A stretch of 47,831 nucleotides of DNA from Desulfobulbaceae bacterium UBA2262 (GCA_002347185.1 DDXK01000037.1:15695-63525), one strand, 5' to 3'; counted from the first letter of the stretch, positions 1-9,363 are shown. Numbers and translations are program-made. Notes: a model not told the origin generated them from the letters alone.

Positions 1-1794
1 GACCGCTATTCCCTCATGAAGCAGGAAAAGGAGGAGCTCCAGGCAAAATACGCCCAGGAGTTGGGGGACGCCCATCAGGCCCTGGAAAAATCATTCCGCG
101 AGCTTGCCCTGTTCAAGGACTCCCTGGAACTGCTTGTCGACGAACGCACCAGGGACCTCAACAAGCTCAACGAGGTGCTGGCCAGGGAGATAGCCACCCG
201 CCAGAAAGCGGAGCAGCGGGCCGAGGCCGCAAATCAGGCGAAATCCCAATTTCTCGCCTCCATGAGCCATGAAATCAGAACGCCGATGAACGCCATCATC
301 GGCATGGGCAACATGGCTCTGCTGGCGGCGGAAACACCCAGGATGCGCCAGTACCTCAAGATCATCCAGGACGCGGGCCACTCCCTCCTGAACCTGATCA
401 ACGACATCCTTGATTTCTCCAAGATCGAGGCAGGCCGCCTCGATCTGGAATTCATCAACTTCGACCTGCGGGAAAGCCTCGACGGATTGGCTGACCTCTT
501 CAGCCGCCAGATCGCGAAGAAAAAGATCGAGCTCATCATCGCGGTGGACAAAGAGGTTCCCTGCGCCCTGGTGGGCGATCCCCTGCGCCTGCGGCAGATC
601 CTGGTCAATCTCACCAACAACGCCCTGAAGTTCACGGAAAAAGGCGAAATCGCCATTTCGGTCCGGCTGGCAGGAATCAGCGAAGAAAAGGCCACCCTGC
701 ACTTTGCCGTCCGGGACACGGGCAGCGGCATCAACCACGAGCAGATCAAAAAGATCTTCGCCGAATACTGCCAGGGGGACGAATCCATCTCCAGGCTTTA
801 CGGCGGCACCGGCCTCGGCCTCGCCATCAGCAGGCAGCTGGTCACCCTGATGGGCGGGGAAATCTCCGCGACCAGCGAGCCCGGCCAGGGCAGCACCTTT
901 TCCTTCACCGTCCAGCTGCAACTGCAGCCGCAGGAGCTCCAGCAGCCCTTAAGGCTGGAAGACCAAAGCAGGGACAGCCTTGCCCTCGTGGCCGCCAGCC
1001 ATCCAGGCCTGCGCGAGAACCTGATCGAACAGCTGAGCGGCTTCGGCTGCAGAACTACCTCCCTCGACTCCCTGGAAAAAGTCCGGGAACGGCTCGCCGC
1101 CGACCAGAGCGAGCCGCCTTCCCTCCTGCTCCTCGACCTTGCCCTGGCCGGCCCCGAACTGCCCGCTTTTCTGCGCGGACTTGCCCAAAACCCGCAAACC
1201 GCCGCGCTGCCGGCCCTGCTCCTTGCGCCGCTTGATGGCGAACCGGCCCGGGAAGCCCTCGCCCTCCACCCGCCCACCAGCGTCCTGACCAAGCCTGTCA
1301 AGCCCTCCTTCCTCTTCGCCGCAGTGGAGAAAGCCCTTGCCCCCGAGGCTGCCGCCCCCGCCGACTTCGCCAGGGACGAGAACCTGCCGGCGGCCGACCT
1401 CCCCAGCCCGCTGCGGGGCAAAAGAATCCTCCTGGTGGAGGACGAGCCGGTCAACCGGATGGTGACCACTCAACACTTGACAAACCTGGGGATTATGGTT
1501 GATATAGCCGGCAACGGACAGGAGGCGGTGGAGCGCCTGCGCCACGCTGCCTATGACGCGGTGGTGATGGACATCATGATGCCGGTGCTGAACGGGCATG
1601 CGGCCAGCAGAACGATCCGGCAGGAGCTCAAGCTTTCCCTGCCCATCATCGCCCTCACGGCCAATGCCCTTGCCGGCGACCGGGAAAAATGCCTGGAGGC
1701 AGGCATGGACGACTACCTGACCAAGCCGGTGGACTTTGAAAAATTCTCGCGCACCCTGGAACGCTGGCTGCTCCGGAAGAGGGAGACCTGGTAA
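1..1794 (+). CDS. Hybrid sensor histidine kinase, 5' end outside window
   Basis: Cytoplasmic signalling kinase of the hybrid type, which autophosphorylates on His and passes phosphate to receiver (REC) domains. The frame is open from base 1, so the first ATG (base 16) is probably internal and the sensor part is missing. Numbering from that ATG: coiled coil about 1-70; HisKA about 73-140 with the H-box MSHEIRTP (His85); HATPase about 185-305 with GTGLGLAIS; a degenerate REC about 320-445 that still has a KP pair; then a full REC about 470-590 with VMDIMMP (Asp519 as acceptor) and TKPV. The stop lies 6 bases before the acyl-CoA synthetase start. Input signal unknown. Confidence 0.93.
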   Translation, partial: DRYSLMKQEKEELQAKYAQELGDAHQALEKSFRELALFKDSLELLVDERTRDLNKLNEVLAREIATRQKAEQRAEAANQAKSQFLASMSHEIRTPMNAIIGMGNMALLAAETPRMRQYLKIIQDAGHSLLNLINDILDFSKIEAGRLDLEFINFDLRESLDGLADLFSRQIAKKKIELIIAVDKEVPCALVGDPLRLRQILVNLTNNALKFTEKGEIAISVRLAGISEEKATLHFAVRDTGSGINHEQIKKIFAEYCQGDESISRLYGGTGLGLAISRQLVTLMGGEISATSEPGQGSTFSFTVQLQLQPQELQQPLRLEDQSRDSLALVAASHPGLRENLIEQLSGFGCRTTSLDSLEKVRERLAADQSEPPSLLLLDLALAGPELPAFLRGLAQNPQTAALPALLLAPLDGEPAREALALHPPTSVLTKPVKPSFLFAAVEKALAPEAAAPADFARDENLPAADLPSPLRGKRILLVEDEPVNRMVTTQHLTNLGIMVDIAGNGQEAVERLRHAAYDAVVMDIMMPVLNGHAASRTIRQELKLSLPIIALTANALAGDREKCLEAGMDDYLTKPVDFEKFSRTLERWLLRKRETW

Positions 1795-1800
1795 AGACGC

Positions 1801-3486
1801 ATGATTTCCGCCACCATCGCCTCACTCAATCAGCTCATAGACCAAAGCGCCTGGGCCTACGGCAACCAGCCCGCCGCGGGCTTTGCCTTCAAGCCGGCCA
1901 TGAGCTATGGCGACTTTCACAGCAAGATCCAGCTGGTTGCCGCCCTGCTCAAGGAAACGGGCATCAAAAAAAACGACCGGGTCGCCATCCTGGCGGACAA
2001 CTCCCCCCAGTGGGGTATCGCCTATCTGGGCATCGTTCGCCTGGGGGCCGTGGCGGTGCCGATCCTTCCCGACTTTGCGGAGGCGGATGTCAAGCACATC
2101 CTCACAGAATCTGGCGCCAAGCTGCTTTTCACCGCCCAGCGGCAGCTGGAAAAACTCTACGACCTCAAAAGCAGAAAACTCAAAGCCATCGTCACCCTGG
2201 ACGATGCCGCCGATCCGAACGGCCTGCTTGCCCCCGTGCCCTTTTCCGAATTCCTCAGGCAGGCGGAGGCTCTGCCGGAAAAGCTGAGAAACGCCGCCAA
2301 CAATCAGGTCAAGGAGAACGACCTGGCCTCGATCATTTACACCTCAGGCACCTCGGGCCATTCCAAGGCGGTAATGCTGAGCCACCAGAATTTTCTCAGC
2401 AACGTCCGCTCCACCCTGGCGATTTTTGCCAACGAAACCATCCAGGGCTGGAGCTTTCTTTCCGTGCTGCCCATGTCCCATGCCTACGAATTCACCATCA
2501 GCTTCCTCGTGCCCCTGGCCACGGGATGCCGCATCATCTATGCGGGGAAAACCCCGACCCCCACCATCCTGGAACGGATCTGCAAAGAAGAGCAGCCGAC
2601 CCTGATGTGCATGGTGCCCATGGTCATGGAAAAGATCTACAAAAAAAAGATCCTGCCTGCGATCAGCGGCAACCCCCTCGTCAGAACCGCGCTCAAGCTC
2701 CCGGTCATCCGCACGAAAATCCTCAGAAAAATCGGAAGGGAACTGCATAAATTCTTCGGCGGCAAGCTGAAGTTCATCGCCATCGGCGGGGCGCCCCTCA
2801 ACATCGAAGTGGAAAGATTCCTCGCCAAAGCGGGTTTCCCCTATCTGGTGGGCTACGGGCTCACCGAGGCCTCGCCTCTGGTCAGCGCCGGGCCATACAG
2901 GGATTCCACCATTGCGGTGGGCTCGGCCGGCAAACCGGTGGCCGGAGTGGAGGTGCGCATCGCCAACACCAATCCGGAAACCGGTCTGGGCGAGATTCAG
3001 GTCAAAGGCGCCAACGTGATGCAGGGCTACTGCGACAACCCCAAGGCCACCGCAGAGACCATCGACCAGGAGGGCTGGCTCGCCACCGGCGACCTTGGCT
3101 ACCTCGACAGGCAGGGAAACCTTTTCATCAAGGGCCGTTCCAAGAGCGTCATCGTCCTTTCCCACGGGGAGAATATCTACCCCGAGGCCATCGAGGAAAA
3201 GATCAATTCTTATCAGCATGTGATCGAATCCCTGGTGGTAGAAGCCAACGACCGCCTGGAGGCGCAGATCTATCTCGATTATGAGCTGATCGACCAGGAA
3301 ACGCGGGGGAAAAGCGAGCCGCAGAAGCTCAGGCACATCGAGGAGCTTCTCGCCTCCATCAAGCGGGAGGTCAATGCCGCCCTGCCCCAGTATTCGCAGC
3401 TCAGCCGGGTGAGCGAACGGAGGGAGCCCTTCATCAAGACGGCAACCCACAAGATCAAGCGCTATCTTTATACCAGCGCCAAGTAA
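1801..3486 (+). CDS. Long-chain acyl-CoA synthetase (AMP-binding)
   Basis: Adenylate-forming enzyme of 561 residues that would activate a fatty acid to acyl-AMP and then acyl-CoA. Visible motifs are the P-loop-like TSGTSGHSKAVMLSHQN (about 180-196), the A5-type motif GYGLTEASP (about 352), and the ATGDLGYLD...GRSKSVIV hinge region (about 425-450) with GENIYPEAIEE. The C-terminal domain is shortish but contains the expected late lysine region (KTATHKIKR). The start ATG directly follows the kinase stop; no strong ribosome-binding site is visible, so translational coupling is likely. The next gene is a FadL-type channel, which fits uptake and activation of hydrophobic acids as one function (inference). 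Exact chain length is not readable. Confidence 0.92.
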   Translation: MISATIASLNQLIDQSAWAYGNQPAAGFAFKPAMSYGDFHSKIQLVAALLKETGIKKNDRVAILADNSPQWGIAYLGIVRLGAVAVPILPDFAEADVKHILTESGAKLLFTAQRQLEKLYDLKSRKLKAIVTLDDAADPNGLLAPVPFSEFLRQAEALPEKLRNAANNQVKENDLASIIYTSGTSGHSKAVMLSHQNFLSNVRSTLAIFANETIQGWSFLSVLPMSHAYEFTISFLVPLATGCRIIYAGKTPTPTILERICKEEQPTLMCMVPMVMEKIYKKKILPAISGNPLVRTALKLPVIRTKILRKIGRELHKFFGGKLKFIAIGGAPLNIEVERFLAKAGFPYLVGYGLTEASPLVSAGPYRDSTIAVGSAGKPVAGVEVRIANTNPETGLGEIQVKGANVMQGYCDNPKATAETIDQEGWLATGDLGYLDRQGNLFIKGRSKSVIVLSHGENIYPEAIEEKINSYQHVIESLVVEANDRLEAQIYLDYELIDQETRGKSEPQKLRHIEELLASIKREVNAALPQYSQLSRVSERREPFIKTATHKIKRYLYTSAK

Positions 3487-3506
3487 AAAGAAGGAGAAAG
3501 GAGAAG

Positions 3507-4736
3507 ATGAAAAAGAAGATCGCCATTGTTTCCCTTGCCGCAGTGCTTGCCGCCGGCCCCGCCTTTGCTTCCGGCTTCCGGATTCCGGAGCAATCCATCA
3601 ACTCCGTGGCCCTGAGCAACGCCTATACGGCCCACACCCCCAACGCCGACGCCAGCTACTACAACCCCGCCAACATGAGCTGGCTTGCGGACCAGGCCTT
3701 GAGCGAGGCGAGCTTCACCTGGATCCACCTGGCCAGCATCGAATACACCGACGGCACAAGCGCGGCCAGAAACGGCGGCTCCCGCAGCGAGGACTTCGTC
3801 CTCCCCAACCTGCACCTGGTTTCCCCGGCCTACAACAACTTCCGTTTCGGCCTCTCCGTGGTCTATCCCTACGGCCTCTCCAAACGCTGGGAGAGCCCCT
3901 TTCCCAAGGCCTCGGCCGAGGAGTTCACCCTGAAGACCTATGAGCTCAACCCCACCGTCTCTTACAAGATCAGCGACAGCCTCTCCATCGGCGGCGGCCT
4001 CCGGGCCATCTATGCCGAGGGCAAGGTGAAGAGCTCCCATCCCCTCTATGCCCGCGACCTGGACGGCGACACCACCGAGTATGGCTACAACCTGGCCCTG
4101 ACCTACCGGCCCCTGGAAAACCTCTCCCTGGCCGCCACCTACCGCTCCAAGGTCGAACTCGACGTGGAAGGCGACGCCCGCCTCTTCGCCGGAGGAATCC
4201 AGGCCTACAGCGGCTATGCCGAGGTGATGGTGCCCACGCCGGCGGTGCTGACCCTGGCCACCGCCTACACCTGCAACAGCGGCAGAACCACGGCCGAGTT
4301 CACCTACGACAAGACCTTCTGGAATTCCTACGACCAGCTGAACTTCAACTACGCACAGGCCTTCACCACCCTGCCCCTGGTCGCCTTCGACGCGCCGCTT
4401 ATCAAGAACTGGGTGAACGCCGAGGCCTTCCGTCTCGGCCTCACCCACCGCTGCACGGACAGGCTCACCGCCATGCTCGGCTTTGCCATCGACAAGACAC
4501 CGGTGCCCGACCAGACCCTGGGCTTCGAGCTGCCCGACTCCGACGCCAAGATCTACTCCTTCGGCCTCCGCTATCAGTACAGCGACAACCTGCAGCTTGG
4601 CGCGGCCTATCTCTATGACGACAAGGAAAGCCGCTCCGTGCTCAACTACACCCCGCTGGGCACGGTGAATATCAACGGCACCTTCGAGAACTCGGCCGCG
4701 CACCTCTTCACCGCCGGCCTGCAGTACCGGTTCTGA
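3507..4736 (+). CDS. FadL/OmpP1/TodX outer-membrane transport protein
   Basis: Outer-membrane beta-barrel of 409 residues for hydrophobic substrates such as long-chain fatty acids. It has an N-terminal signal peptide (MKKKIAIVSLAAVLAAGPAFA, cut near residue 21) followed by the FadL plug/hatch signature: GFRIPEQS and, around residues 48-55, SYYNPANM, the conserved NPA motif. Alternating aromatic/polar strands continue to a C-terminal QYRF, the typical terminal aromatic residue of outer-membrane barrels. A duplicated Shine-Dalgarno (GGAGAAAGGAGAAG) lies just before the ATG. Twenty bases separate it from the acyl-CoA synthetase, so the two probably form a transport/activation pair. Confidence 0.93.
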   Translation: MKKKIAIVSLAAVLAAGPAFASGFRIPEQSINSVALSNAYTAHTPNADASYYNPANMSWLADQALSEASFTWIHLASIEYTDGTSAARNGGSRSEDFVLPNLHLVSPAYNNFRFGLSVVYPYGLSKRWESPFPKASAEEFTLKTYELNPTVSYKISDSLSIGGGLRAIYAEGKVKSSHPLYARDLDGDTTEYGYNLALTYRPLENLSLAATYRSKVELDVEGDARLFAGGIQAYSGYAEVMVPTPAVLTLATAYTCNSGRTTAEFTYDKTFWNSYDQLNFNYAQAFTTLPLVAFDAPLIKNWVNAEAFRLGLTHRCTDRLTAMLGFAIDKTPVPDQTLGFELPDSDAKIYSFGLRYQYSDNLQLGAAYLYDDKESRSVLNYTPLGTVNINGTFENSAAHLFTAGLQYRF

Positions 4737-4743
4737 ACCGACC

Positions 4744-5940
4744 ATGACCCAGCCAGCGACAGAAGCGGCCCGCCCCTATCCCCCGGACGTCCATCGCCTC
4801 AGGCTGGACGGCCGGGAAATCTTTCTCGTCGGCACCGCCCACATCTCGCAGGAATCGGTTGAACTGGTCCGAGAGGTGATCGCCAGGGAAAGGCCTGACT
4901 GCGTCTGCGTGGAACTCGACGAAAAGCGCTACGAGGCCCTGGCCAGGCGCAAACGCTGGGAGCTCCTCGATCTGAAGGAGATCATCCGCCAGAAACAGCT
5001 CGCCACCCTGCTCATCAACCTGGTCCTCGCCTCTTACCAGAAGCGGATGGGCGACCAGATGGGCGTGCAGCCCGGCACCGAGCTGCTCGAGGCGGTGCAG
5101 GAGGCGGAAAAGCACAACCTCGCCTTCTCCCTCTGCGACCGGGACGTGCGGATCACCCTGCGCCGGGCCTGGCACTCCACCTCTTTCTGGCGCAAAAACA
5201 TGCTGCTGGCCACCCTGGCGGGCAGCATGTTCGAGGAAACCGAGGTCACCGAGGAAAAACTGCGGGAGCTCAAGGAAAGCGATCTGCTCTCCGAGCTGAT
5301 GAACGAGCTGGGCCAGGCCATGCCCGAACTGAAAAGGGTGCTCATCGACGAGCGGGACACCTATCTCTCCGAAAAAATCAAGGCCTCCCGGGGCGAGAAG
5401 CTGGTGGCCGTGGTGGGGGCCGGCCATGTGGCCGGGATCAGGCAGGCCCTTGCCGAAGACCGCAGCGGCCAGCTTGCGGCCATCAGCGAGATCCCGCCAG
5501 CCTCGCCGGCCTGGAAAATCCTCGGCTGGGCCATCCCCGCCATCATCATAGGCTCCCTGGCCCTCATCTTTTTCAACAAGGGCGGGAGCGTGGCCGGCGA
5601 GAACCTTCTCTACTGGATCCTGGCCAACGGCATCCCCTCGGCCATCGGCGCCGCGCTGGCCCTGGCCCACCCCCTCACCATCCTCGGCGCCTTTGTGGCC
5701 GCCCCCATCACCAGCCTCACCCCGGTCATCGGCGCGGGCTATGTCACCGCCTTCATCCAGGTGATGATGCAGCCGCCCGTGGTGCTGGAATTCGAAAGAG
5801 TGCTGAAAGACATGGCCACCCTGCGGGGCTGGTGGCGCAACCGGCTGCTCCGCGTCTTTCTCGCCTTCCTCCTGCCGGGTTTCGGCAGCATGATCGGAAC
5901 CTATGTCGGCGGCTACAAAATCATCTCAACCCTCTTTTAA
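4744..5940 (+). CDS. TraB/PrgY-family membrane protein
   Basis: 398-residue protein of the TraB/GumN/PrgY family. The N-terminal TraB domain (about 15-240) shows the family hallmarks FLVGTAHISQES, the acidic CVELDEKRY, and near its end VVGAGHVAGI. The C-terminal third is hydrophobic with about four membrane segments (about 258-275, 290-320, 320-345 and 370-390). In Gram-positive plasmids relatives quench peptide pheromones, and distant relatives act like metalloproteases (Tiki); the role in Desulfobacterota is unknown. It starts 7 bases after the FadL gene and is followed closely by yhbY, so it is probably in the same transcript. Confidence 0.88.
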   Translation: MTQPATEAARPYPPDVHRLRLDGREIFLVGTAHISQESVELVREVIARERPDCVCVELDEKRYEALARRKRWELLDLKEIIRQKQLATLLINLVLASYQKRMGDQMGVQPGTELLEAVQEAEKHNLAFSLCDRDVRITLRRAWHSTSFWRKNMLLATLAGSMFEETEVTEEKLRELKESDLLSELMNELGQAMPELKRVLIDERDTYLSEKIKASRGEKLVAVVGAGHVAGIRQALAEDRSGQLAAISEIPPASPAWKILGWAIPAIIIGSLALIFFNKGGSVAGENLLYWILANGIPSAIGAALALAHPLTILGAFVAAPITSLTPVIGAGYVTAFIQVMMQPPVVLEFERVLKDMATLRGWWRNRLLRVFLAFLLPGFGSMIGTYVGGYKIISTLF

Positions 5941-5952
5941 GACAGGAAGGCC

Positions 5953-6273
5953 ATGAACAAAAAATTCTATCTCAGTGGCAAGGAGGCTCGCCACCTGCGC
6001 GGCCTGGGCCATCATCTTTCCCCTCTGGCCATGGTCGGCAAGGAGGGGGTCACCGACAACCTCGTCGCTGCCCTGGATGCGGTCCTCACCGCCCACGAAC
6101 TGGTCAAGGTGAAGGTGCAGGACGGCTGCCCCCTCGGCAGGGAGGAGACGGCCGAGCTGCTCGCCGGCAAAACCAGGAGCCGCATCGCCCAGATCATCGG
6201 CAAGACCATCCTGCTCTATCGCGAGAACAAGAAACTGAAGGAAGACAAAAAGATCCAGCTGCCAAAAAAATGA
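5953..6273 (+). CDS. yhbY: YhbY-family RNA-binding protein (CRM domain)
   Basis: 106-residue single CRM-domain protein that binds pre-50S ribosomal particles in characterised bacteria. Readable features are the opening helix SGKEARHLRGLGHHL, the MVGKEGVTDN turn (GxxG-type loop), and the C-terminal IAQIIGKTILLYREN strand typical of the family, followed by a lysine-rich tail. Length agrees with E. coli YhbY (97 residues) plus a short tail. The ribosome-binding site AGGAAGG lies 4 bases before the ATG. Its stop overlaps the next start (ATGA). Confidence 0.93.
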   Translation: MNKKFYLSGKEARHLRGLGHHLSPLAMVGKEGVTDNLVAALDAVLTAHELVKVKVQDGCPLGREETAELLAGKTRSRIAQIIGKTILLYRENKKLKEDKKIQLPKK

Positions 6274-7157
6274 GCGCCCTGCCCCAAAGCCCCATGGAAT
6301 CCCCGGCAAATAAACTCCGGCAGCTCCTCAACTCCGGCAGCCTCCTCCTCATGCCCTGCTGCTTTGATGCCCTTTCGGCAAGGATCATCGAGGCGGCCGG
6401 CTTCCCGCTCACCTTCATGAGCGGCTTTGCCGTCTCCGCCACCCGCCTGGGCCTGCCCGACACCGGGCTGATTTCCTACGGAGAGATGGTGGACCAGGGA
6501 CGCAACATTTGCGCCAGCGTTAGCATTCCGGTGATCGGCGACGGCGACACCGGCTACGGCAACGCCATGAACGTCCGGCGCACCGTCGCGGGCTACGCCC
6601 GGGCCGGCTTTGCCTGCATCATGCTCGAAGACCAGCTTGCCCCGAAACGCTGCGGCCATACGCAGGGGAAGATGGTGGTGGAACGCGCCGAGGCTCTGCA
6701 GCGGATCAGGGCCGCGGTGGACTGCCGGGAGGAAGGCTGCGATATTCTCATCATGGCCCGCACCGACGCCCGAGCCACCCACGGCTTTCGCGAAGCCCTC
6801 TGGCGGGCCCAGGCCTTTGCCGGACTCGGCGCCGACATCGTCTTTCTCGAGGCCCCGGAAAGCGAGGAGGAGCTGCGCGCCTTCTGTCGGGAGGTGCCTG
6901 GTCCCAAGATGGCCAACATGCTCGAAGAGGGGAAAACCCCTCTCCTGCCCCCGAAGCGGCTCCAGGAACTGGGCTTTGCCATCGCCGCCTACCCGCTTAC
7001 CTTGCTGAACCACGCGATCGGCGCCATGCAGCAGGCGCTGCGGGAACTGAAGGACGGCCGCCAGCCCCAGCCCCCTCTTTCCTTCGCTGAGCTGCGCCGG
7101 GTTGTCGGCTTTGCCGAATACTCCCAGGAAGAAGAACGCTACCACCTGCCGGACTGA
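6270..7157 (+). CDS. Isocitrate lyase/PEP mutase-family enzyme (oxaloacetate decarboxylase-like)
   Basis: 295-residue TIM-barrel enzyme of the isocitrate lyase/PEP mutase superfamily, which cleaves or forms C-C or P-C bonds next to a carboxylate using Mg2+. Motifs: MPCCFDALSA near residue 29, the metal-binding GDGDTGYG (about 90), EDQLAPKRCGH (about 122, the flexible catalytic loop with the conserved Cys/His), IMARTDA (about 160) and FLEAPES. This pattern fits the oxaloacetate decarboxylase/2,3-dimethylmalate or methylisocitrate lyase-like subgroup; the substrate cannot be decided by eye. The ATG overlaps the yhbY stop (ATGA); a second ATG at 6294 (MESPANKLR) is an alternative start. Confidence 0.88.
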   Translation: MSALPQSPMESPANKLRQLLNSGSLLLMPCCFDALSARIIEAAGFPLTFMSGFAVSATRLGLPDTGLISYGEMVDQGRNICASVSIPVIGDGDTGYGNAMNVRRTVAGYARAGFACIMLEDQLAPKRCGHTQGKMVVERAEALQRIRAAVDCREEGCDILIMARTDARATHGFREALWRAQAFAGLGADIVFLEAPESEEELRAFCREVPGPKMANMLEEGKTPLLPPKRLQELGFAIAAYPLTLLNHAIGAMQQALRELKDGRQPQPPLSFAELRRVVGFAEYSQEEERYHLPD

Positions 7158-7212
7158 AGCACGCTCCGGACCTGTCCGCTCCCCCCTTTTCCCTTTCCCG
7201 CCGCGAGCCGCC

Positions 7213-8175
7213 ATGGATTACCTCGATCTTCTCAAAAACGCCGACCGGGTGGCAATCACCCGCCTGCGCCAGGAAAACGAAGAACGCCTGCGCCAGAACA
7301 AAAAAGGCTTCCTCCGCTTCCGCGAACCCTACCAGGCGGTCACCACCCTGCCCCGGGCGCACTGGGTCGATTTTTCCGGGGACACGGTGCGCATCGGCGC
7401 GGCTGCCGAGCTGAGTCCGCGCCAGCACGCCACCCTTCTGGCGGCCATGCGCGCCTTCATGCCCTGGCGCAAGGGGCCCTTCAACCTCTTCGGCCTGGAG
7501 ATCGATGCGGAATGGCAGAGCTTCCGCAAATGGAACCGCCTCCTCCCCCAGCTGCCCGATCTGCGGGACAAGGTCGTCGCCGACATCGGCTGCAACAACG
7601 GCTACTACATGTTCCGGATGCTGCCCCAGCAACCGCGTTGCGTCATCGGCCTCGAACCCATGCTCCAGCACTATTACTGCGGCAAGGCCCTGCGCCATCT
7701 GGCCGGGGCCGAAAGCCTGCACATCGAGTGCCTGGGGGTGGAGCATGCCCCGCTCTTCGCGTCCTGTTTCGACGTGGTCTTTCTCATGGGCATCATCTAT
7801 CACCGCACTTCTCCGGTGGAGATGCTCCGCGATATCCGGCAGGCCATGCGGCCCGGCGGCGTCTTGATTCTGGAATCCCAGGCCATCCCGGGCGAAGAGC
7901 CGGTGGCCCTCTTCCCGGCGGAACGCTACGCCAAGGTGCCGGGCACCTACTTCGTGCCCACGGCGAGCTGCCTGGTCAACTGGCTCACGAGGACCGGGTT
8001 TTCCGAGGTGGAGGCCTTTGCCAGTCACCCCATGAGCGGCGAGGAGCAGCGGCAAACAGAATGGATGACCTTTGAATCGTACAGCGATTTCATCGACCCC
8101 GCCGACCCTGCCCGCACCGTGGAAGGGTACCCGGCCCCGCTCAGAGTCTTTGTAAAGGCGGTGAATCCGGGCTGA
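7213..8175 (+). CDS. cmoB: CmoB, tRNA U34 carboxymethyltransferase
   Basis: 320-residue SAM-fold enzyme matching CmoB, which transfers the carboxymethyl group of carboxy-SAM to 5-hydroxyuridine-34 to make cmo5U in tRNA; E. coli CmoB is 323 residues. Motifs: an N-terminal helical region ending in WRKGPFNLFG, ADIGCNNGYYMFRM (SAM-binding glycine loop, about residue 128), VIGLEPM, and FLMGIIYHRTSP...MRPGGVLILE. I chose the ATG at 7213, which gives the family-length product; an in-frame start at 7102 would add about 37 unrelated residues overlapping the upstream gene. No cmoA is visible in the window. Confidence 0.92.
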   Translation: MDYLDLLKNADRVAITRLRQENEERLRQNKKGFLRFREPYQAVTTLPRAHWVDFSGDTVRIGAAAELSPRQHATLLAAMRAFMPWRKGPFNLFGLEIDAEWQSFRKWNRLLPQLPDLRDKVVADIGCNNGYYMFRMLPQQPRCVIGLEPMLQHYYCGKALRHLAGAESLHIECLGVEHAPLFASCFDVVFLMGIIYHRTSPVEMLRDIRQAMRPGGVLILESQAIPGEEPVALFPAERYAKVPGTYFVPTASCLVNWLTRTGFSEVEAFASHPMSGEEQRQTEWMTFESYSDFIDPADPARTVEGYPAPLRVFVKAVNPG

Positions 8176-8204
8176 TTCCCAATATCCTTGCCCCACATCC
8201 TGAA

Positions 8205-8434
8205 ATGCCCACCACCACCGCGACCATCAAGGGTCAGGTCACCATCCCCGCCCCGCTCCGCAAAAAACTGAACATCCATCAGGGAACAAAGATCTCCATC
8301 AAGGAGCAGAGGGGGAAATCATCATGGAGCCCCTGCCGGACGATCCGCTCAAAGCCGGACGCGGCACTCTGAAGACAAAGGGAAGGGTAACAAAACAGCT
8401 TCTTGCCGACCGCAAATTCGAGGCGGACAAGTGA
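8205..8434 (+). pseudogene. AbrB/VapB-type antitoxin, frameshifted
   Basis: The gene opens with an AbrB/SpoVT swapped-hairpin start (TATIKGQVTIPAPLRKKL, then GTKISIKEQ). At about 8310-8316, in the run AGGGGG, the reading frame is lost. Restoring one base recovers the family-like remainder (GEIIMEPLPDDPLKAGRG, then LADRKFEADK) and a stop at 8432-8434 that overlaps the downstream GTG start (GTGA), the usual TA-operon geometry. Read literally, the frame terminates early at about residue 56 with an unrelated tail. Either a true inactivation or a homopolymer sequencing error; see the paired frameshift in the toxin. Confidence 0.8.
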
Positions 8435-8819
8435 AGCGATACGTCTTCGACAGCTACGCCATCCTCGCCTTCCTGGAAGACGGGCCGGGGCAGACCTCGT
8501 GGAAAAAGCCCTACGGGAAACGGCAGCCGGCAAGGCAGAGGGCTTTCTCTCCGTCATCAACTGGGGGGAGGTGTACGACACCGTCATGCGGGAAGTGGGC
8601 CTGGAAAAGGCCGAACTTCTCGCGATCTATCCCCTGCAGATAACGGCAGCGGACCAGCCGCTCACCAAGTTGGCGGCACAGTTCAAGGGCCGGCACCGCA
8701 TCGCCTATGCCGCCTGCTTTGCCGCGGCCCTGGCCAAGCAGGAAAAGGCCGTGGTCCTCACCGGAGACCCGGAATTCTGGCTTCTGGAAAAAGAAATCAA
8801 GGTCTCCTGGCTGAGATAG
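8431..8819 (+). pseudogene. VapC-type PIN-domain toxin, frameshifted
   Basis: PIN-domain ribonuclease toxin that would cut tRNA or other RNA. It begins at a GTG overlapping the antitoxin stop and reads KRYVFDSYAILAFLEDGPG, with the first catalytic Asp in FDSYA. At about 8486-8490, in a GGGG run, one base appears to be missing. In the next frame the protein continues as ADLVEKALRETAAGKAEGF, VINWGEVYD (second acidic residue), then IAYAACFAAALA and VLTGDPEFW (late Asp) to EIKVSWLR. Reconstructed length is about 130 residues, normal for VapC. As written the toxin is inactive. Confidence 0.82.
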
Positions 8820-8877
8820 CCACCACCACGAACAGCGCGTGCGCTCCCAGCGAACAAACAAAGGGGCACGGCATCCA

Positions 8878-9258
8878 TCAGTCCTTGCGGCAAACGGAAA
8901 TCTTCTCCACCACCTTGCGGCAATAGTCGCCCTCCTCGACCTGCAAAGGGCGCCGGCGCAGAAGGCCGAGCTTGAGGCTGAGCACCTTGAGTTTCTTCAT
9001 CTGCTTAAGTCGCGCATGCTCGTCCTCGGTGGCGGCGATGAGCTCCTCAAGCTGCCGGATCTCTTTCCGCGCCTCCAGCTCCGGGGGCAGATAGCCCGCG
9101 TTTTTCAAGAGCTTGTAGGCCATGCGTAGATCGGGCGGGATGTGGGAGTCGTCTTCCATGGGCAGGGGCCTGCCCTGCCAGCCCTCGATATTGAGGCTCC
9201 CCTCTTCAATGGCCTGGCTGATCCTGCGTTCGGCTATGATGGCGATGGCGTTGAGCAT
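8878..9258 (-). CDS. DUF1992 (DnaJ-homologue C28-like) protein
   Basis: Small cytoplasmic protein of 126 residues matching DUF1992, the conserved domain of eukaryotic DNAJC28 that occurs alone in bacteria. Signature segments: IAERRISQAIEEG, LNIEGWQGRPLPMED and PPDLRMAYKLLKNAGYLPPE, followed by a helical region with a Lys/Leu-rich stretch. Function unknown. I prefer the start MLNAIAII at 9258 because family members begin about six residues before AERRI; an in-frame ATG at 9288 is possible. Neither has a clear ribosome-binding site. Confidence 0.85.
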   Translation of the reverse strand: MLNAIAIIAERRISQAIEEGSLNIEGWQGRPLPMEDDSHIPPDLRMAYKLLKNAGYLPPELEARKEIRQLEELIAATEDEHARLKQMKKLKVLSLKLGLLRRRPLQVEEGDYCRKVVEKISVCRKD

Positions 9259-9363
9259 GCGGCATGCTATGCGGATATCGCCGCGCATTCAAGGGAAAAA
9301 AATATCGCGACAAAAGCACAATGATGAACACTCCCTCGACCCGGTGCCGCAGGCAAGGACGGA

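Noticed and set aside
8431..8819. Programmed frameshifting in the VapC-type toxin.
   Set aside because: No slippery heptamer or stimulatory structure, and the antitoxin has the same kind of lesion; mutation or sequencing error is simpler.
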